Positions 45,620 to 47,458 of a stretch of 47,458 bases of DNA are shown in pieces. The position numbers and the translations under genes were made by a program. Below the pieces are notes generated by a model. It saw nothing but the letters and a program-made list of their open reading frames with translations. It did no database searches and was not told the origin of the DNA. The first letter of the stretch is position 1. Each line of letters begins with the position of its first letter. The DNA comes from Ignavibacteria bacterium. Its GTDB lineage: Bacteria; Bacteroidota; Ignavibacteria; Ignavibacteriales; Ignavibacteriaceae. The stretch spans positions 1 to 47,458 of the forward strand of contig JAUXVN010000083.1 of the NCBI GenBank assembly GCA_030684555.1, in the 5' to 3' direction.

Positions 45620-46507
45620 CATTCTCCAAACATCTTGCAATATAAATTTTGAAAATGGAAATATATATTGATTGAATGGACGCTGTAATGCCTTCGCCGG
45701 TAAGTCCATATAATAATATCCTTCAAGTTGAGCTAAAAAGCGTGTGTAGACCATAAACAAATTTGAAACAAAAGTATAACTAATTTTTATCTGATCACCA
45801 TCCTCTTTTCTTTGTATATCATTCTGTGATATTCCAACTACACGAACAGGGTACCCAACAAATCTTTCCATTAAAACTTTGTCAATAAATATTTTGGGCA
45901 TTCGATCTTTTGTGGTTGTTTTGAGTGAAATTACAATTTCGTTTGGATTAATACTGGAAGCATCAGAACGGACATTTTCAAAGGGGGAAATAATTACATC
46001 GGTTTCACAGTGATAATGTTTGTCGCCCTCATCTGTCTCATATGGAATACTTAAAACAACTTTTTTCATTGAGATTTCCAAACAACTTAACAAGGTTCTA
46101 ATGAGTTCCTCAAATCTATTCCCAACATGTTTCCTCGCGCTATTAGATTGAACCATTAAATCAAGACCAATACCCATAGCTTGTTGAATTGTGTAAATAA
46201 CGCTATCTACTAACCGATATTCCTCTAAATTAAATACCCTTTCTTCATTTCTCAAACGATTTAAAATTAGTTCAAAATTTTTGAAATTGTCATTAAAACT
46301 ATCAGAGTTACGAATGAACAAATCATTACGAAACGGACGAATAGATTTTCTCGTACCAGCAATATTTGAAGAACATATTTGATAACCATTGAACTCTGTT
46401 TCTTCATTCAAAACGTCAGGAATATAATTTAATACACGTGCAGTAATATCTCTGAACTGTTGAATTTCATTTTTTGTTTTTTGCAAATCTTCTGATAGGG
46501 AACTCAT
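45608..46507 (-). CDS. Type II restriction endonuclease, predicted
   Basis: 299 residues. A PD-(D/E)XK core can be read: Glu133/Glu134 in GNRFEELIRTLL, Asp170 (HCETD) and Lys196 in ISLKTTTKDR. This order and the SxK-TT-KDR form are found in the BsaWI/CfrBI-like enzymes, as I remember them. Convergent overlap with the methylase gene is strong context for a restriction-modification pair. The recognition site is unknown. ATG with GGAG 8 bases upstream. Confidence 0.8.
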   Translation of the reverse strand: MSSLSEDLQKTKNEIQQFRDITARVLNYIPDVLNEETEFNGYQICSSNIAGTRKSIRPFRNDLFIRNSDSFNDNFKNFELILNRLRNEERVFNLEEYRLVDSVIYTIQQAMGIGLDLMVQSNSARKHVGNRFEELIRTLLSCLEISMKKVVLSIPYETDEGDKHYHCETDVIISPFENVRSDASSINPNEIVISLKTTTKDRMPKIFIDKVLMERFVGYPVRVVGISQNDIQRKEDGDQIKISYTFVSNLFMVYTRFLAQLEGYYYMDLPAKALQRPFNQYIFPFSKFILQDVWRMLHP

Positions 46508-46527
46508 TAATACTCCAATAATTTTTA

Positions 46528-46535
46528 CAAAGATA
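46528..46535 (-). promoter_or_regulatory. -7 element of the endonuclease promoter
   Basis: On the minus strand TATCTTTG fits TAnnTTTG, 20 bases before the ATG. No clear -33 element. Confidence 0.4.
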
Positions 46536-46713
46536 CAAAATTAGCCGGTATAACTGCATGTTATCCCTAACTGCCGGGACAAGTTTTTAAAACTCTTAAA
46601 GAATTACTCAAATCTCATAGGGCAATTCGAAAACTTTCGTGAGTTTTTTCATGCTGACTCCTTGAGTTCAAGTTTTAGATCATTAGCATTTGCTTGTTAG
46701 CTTCCTTCATTTA

Positions 46714-47226
46714 TCATTGAGGATATAGACAAAACCTCAAACTAATTTTTGATAAAAATATATCTTTTTCAGTTTCCCACTGATTCCCCAATTTCAACAA
46801 TTCTTCATCTGAAAAACGAGATTCATATTCCTTACTTATATTATAGCCAAGTCCATTTAATTTTGTGAGTATTTTCTGGCGAGGTAAACTATGGTTGTGC
46901 TTATAAACAATATCAAATGCATCTTGGGAAAAAGATTTAGTAGTCTTAAGTAAATTGACTTTATCATCAACTACTTCTTTAGGAAATAACAATTCACCTT
47001 GTAAGTATTTTTTTGAATAGTAAATTGATAGATCAGGATTGTGATAGAACTTTATTTTTTCCACGTTAGCTTGTTTATTTAAGTTCTTGTTTTTTACTAA
47101 CCGATATGAGTAAGCGTTTTGAAGTCCAGGACGTGGTAAAGGTTGCAAACCAATCGTATCATAATTTGGATTTATATTATCATCAATACAATCAAATATA
47201 TAATTATATTTCACTACAAACCGACA
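46714..47226 (-). pseudogene. Gene fragment cut off by an insertion sequence, unknown family
   Basis: A minus frame is open to the stop at 46714. From about 47226 downwards it looks like real protein (NYIFDCIDDNINPNYDTIG, ...SFSQDAFDIVYKHNHSLPR... ending SLRFCLYPQ), with no methionine in the first 60 or so residues. Farther upstream the frame is only the reverse of the IS left end. So the gene's 5' part was probably removed or displaced by the IS. No family recognised; next to a restriction system it may be another defence gene, but nothing shows this. Confidence 0.5.
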
Positions 47227-47244
47227 AAAAATAAAATAAATAAA

Positions 47245-47268
47245 GGGAGCTGTAAAGAAACAGCTCCC
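47245..47268. terminator. Hairpin in the IS left end
   Basis: GGGAGCTGT / ACAGCTCCC around AAAGAA. In IS elements such stems stop outside transcription from entering the transposase gene; no T run follows on the + strand. Confidence 0.6.
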
Positions 47269-47312
47269 GGAGTCGTAAATTTGTTGTAAGCAAAAACAAA
47301 CAAGAGAACGAC

Positions 47313-47458
47313 ATGCATAAAGATACGGAAATAAAATTTGTCGGTCAGCCGATTTTTGGACAGCTATTGAAGTTGATAGATAAGGGAACATTTGCAGAGT
47401 TAGTAAGAGAAAAGAAAAGCGATTATTATTACAAAGCATTCGGAAGCTGGGATCAATT
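47313..47458 (+). CDS. IS4-family transposase, N-terminal part (DUF4372)
   Basis: The first 48 codons are visible. MHKDTEIKFVGQPIFGQLLK and then LIDKGTFAELVREKKSDYYY and KAFGSWDQ match the DUF4372 head of IS4-type transposases (the F-QL-K-...YK-F--WDQ pattern). The DDE catalytic region lies beyond the window. Confidence 0.8.
   Translation, partial: MHKDTEIKFVGQPIFGQLLKLIDKGTFAELVREKKSDYYYKAFGSWDQ

Larger units (their letters stand above)
47230..47458 (+). mobile_element. Left end of an IS4-type insertion sequence, runs off the window
   Basis: The boundary is estimated from where the interrupted frame loses protein character. It contains a hairpin (47245-47268) and the start of the transposase gene. 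The terminal inverted repeat cannot be fixed without the other end. Confidence 0.6.

Noticed and set aside
46555-46600. GCCGGTATAACTGC...GCCGGG stem upstream of the endonuclease gene
   Set aside because: Pairing is poor and there is no T tract; not reported as a feature.
47227-47439. Possible N-terminal 70 residues of the gene ending at 46714
   Set aside because: Cys/Phe-rich text is antisense to the IS left end and the transposase start; not believable protein.

Overview
This window looks like a chromosomal segment of an AT-rich Ignavibacteria-type bacterium (Bacteroidota/Chlorobi group). The evidence: two surface proteins end in a type IX secretion (T9SS) type A sorting domain with the 'QNYPNPFNP' signature; a 'GlmU-like' protein is of the Bacteroidota type; a DUF4199 protein is present; and TAnnTTTG promoter motifs occur alongside clear AAGGAG-type ribosome binding sites. 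The taxonomic call is inference from remembered families; no database search was run.

Layout. (1) 1-7.8 kb: the end of a T9SS cargo protein, a secreted MetX-like hydrolase, a small muconolactone-isomerase-like protein, a large BNR-propeller T9SS protein, a YbaK-type deacylase, an aldo/keto reductase and a 54-aa basic protein. (2) 7.8-18.9 kb is an accessory region. It holds a REP-associated transposase (RAYT) with about 18 REP-like hairpins and a decayed second RAYT start, the tail of a type IIG restriction enzyme, a frameshifted FN3-FISUMP lipoprotein, a nuclease + HEPN gene pair, two ORF6N genes in long direct repeats, two toxin-antitoxin pairs behind the same leader, and a TPR block inserted in the second ORF6N copy. 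A ferredoxin gene with a long 3' hairpin closes it. (3) 19.2-44.2 kb is a dense + strand housekeeping run: tex, eno, a DMT exporter, DUF4199, rpmE, a GlmU-like protein, rsmB, a RodZ-like protein, ligA, a GT9-like protein, STAS, two SSS symporters, a HAD phosphatase, a 7TM-HD phosphodiesterase, xerD, a site-2 protease, a GT9 glycosyltransferase, an MsbA-type ABC exporter and an O-antigen ligase. The last three look like one surface-glycan module. (4) 44.5-47.5 kb: a restriction-modification pair with overlapping convergent ends, a gene fragment, and the start of an IS4-type transposase running off the window.

Most unusual items: an O-antigen ligase with a roughly 280-residue beta-propeller-like insertion in its periplasmic loop; the ordered REP cassettes around the RAYT; the repeated ORF6N/toxin-antitoxin units with exchanged cargo; the HEPN + PD-(D/E)XK pair; and a methyltransferase carrying its own MerR-like DNA-binding head. 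All function calls come from reading motifs by eye; repeat identities are visual estimates.
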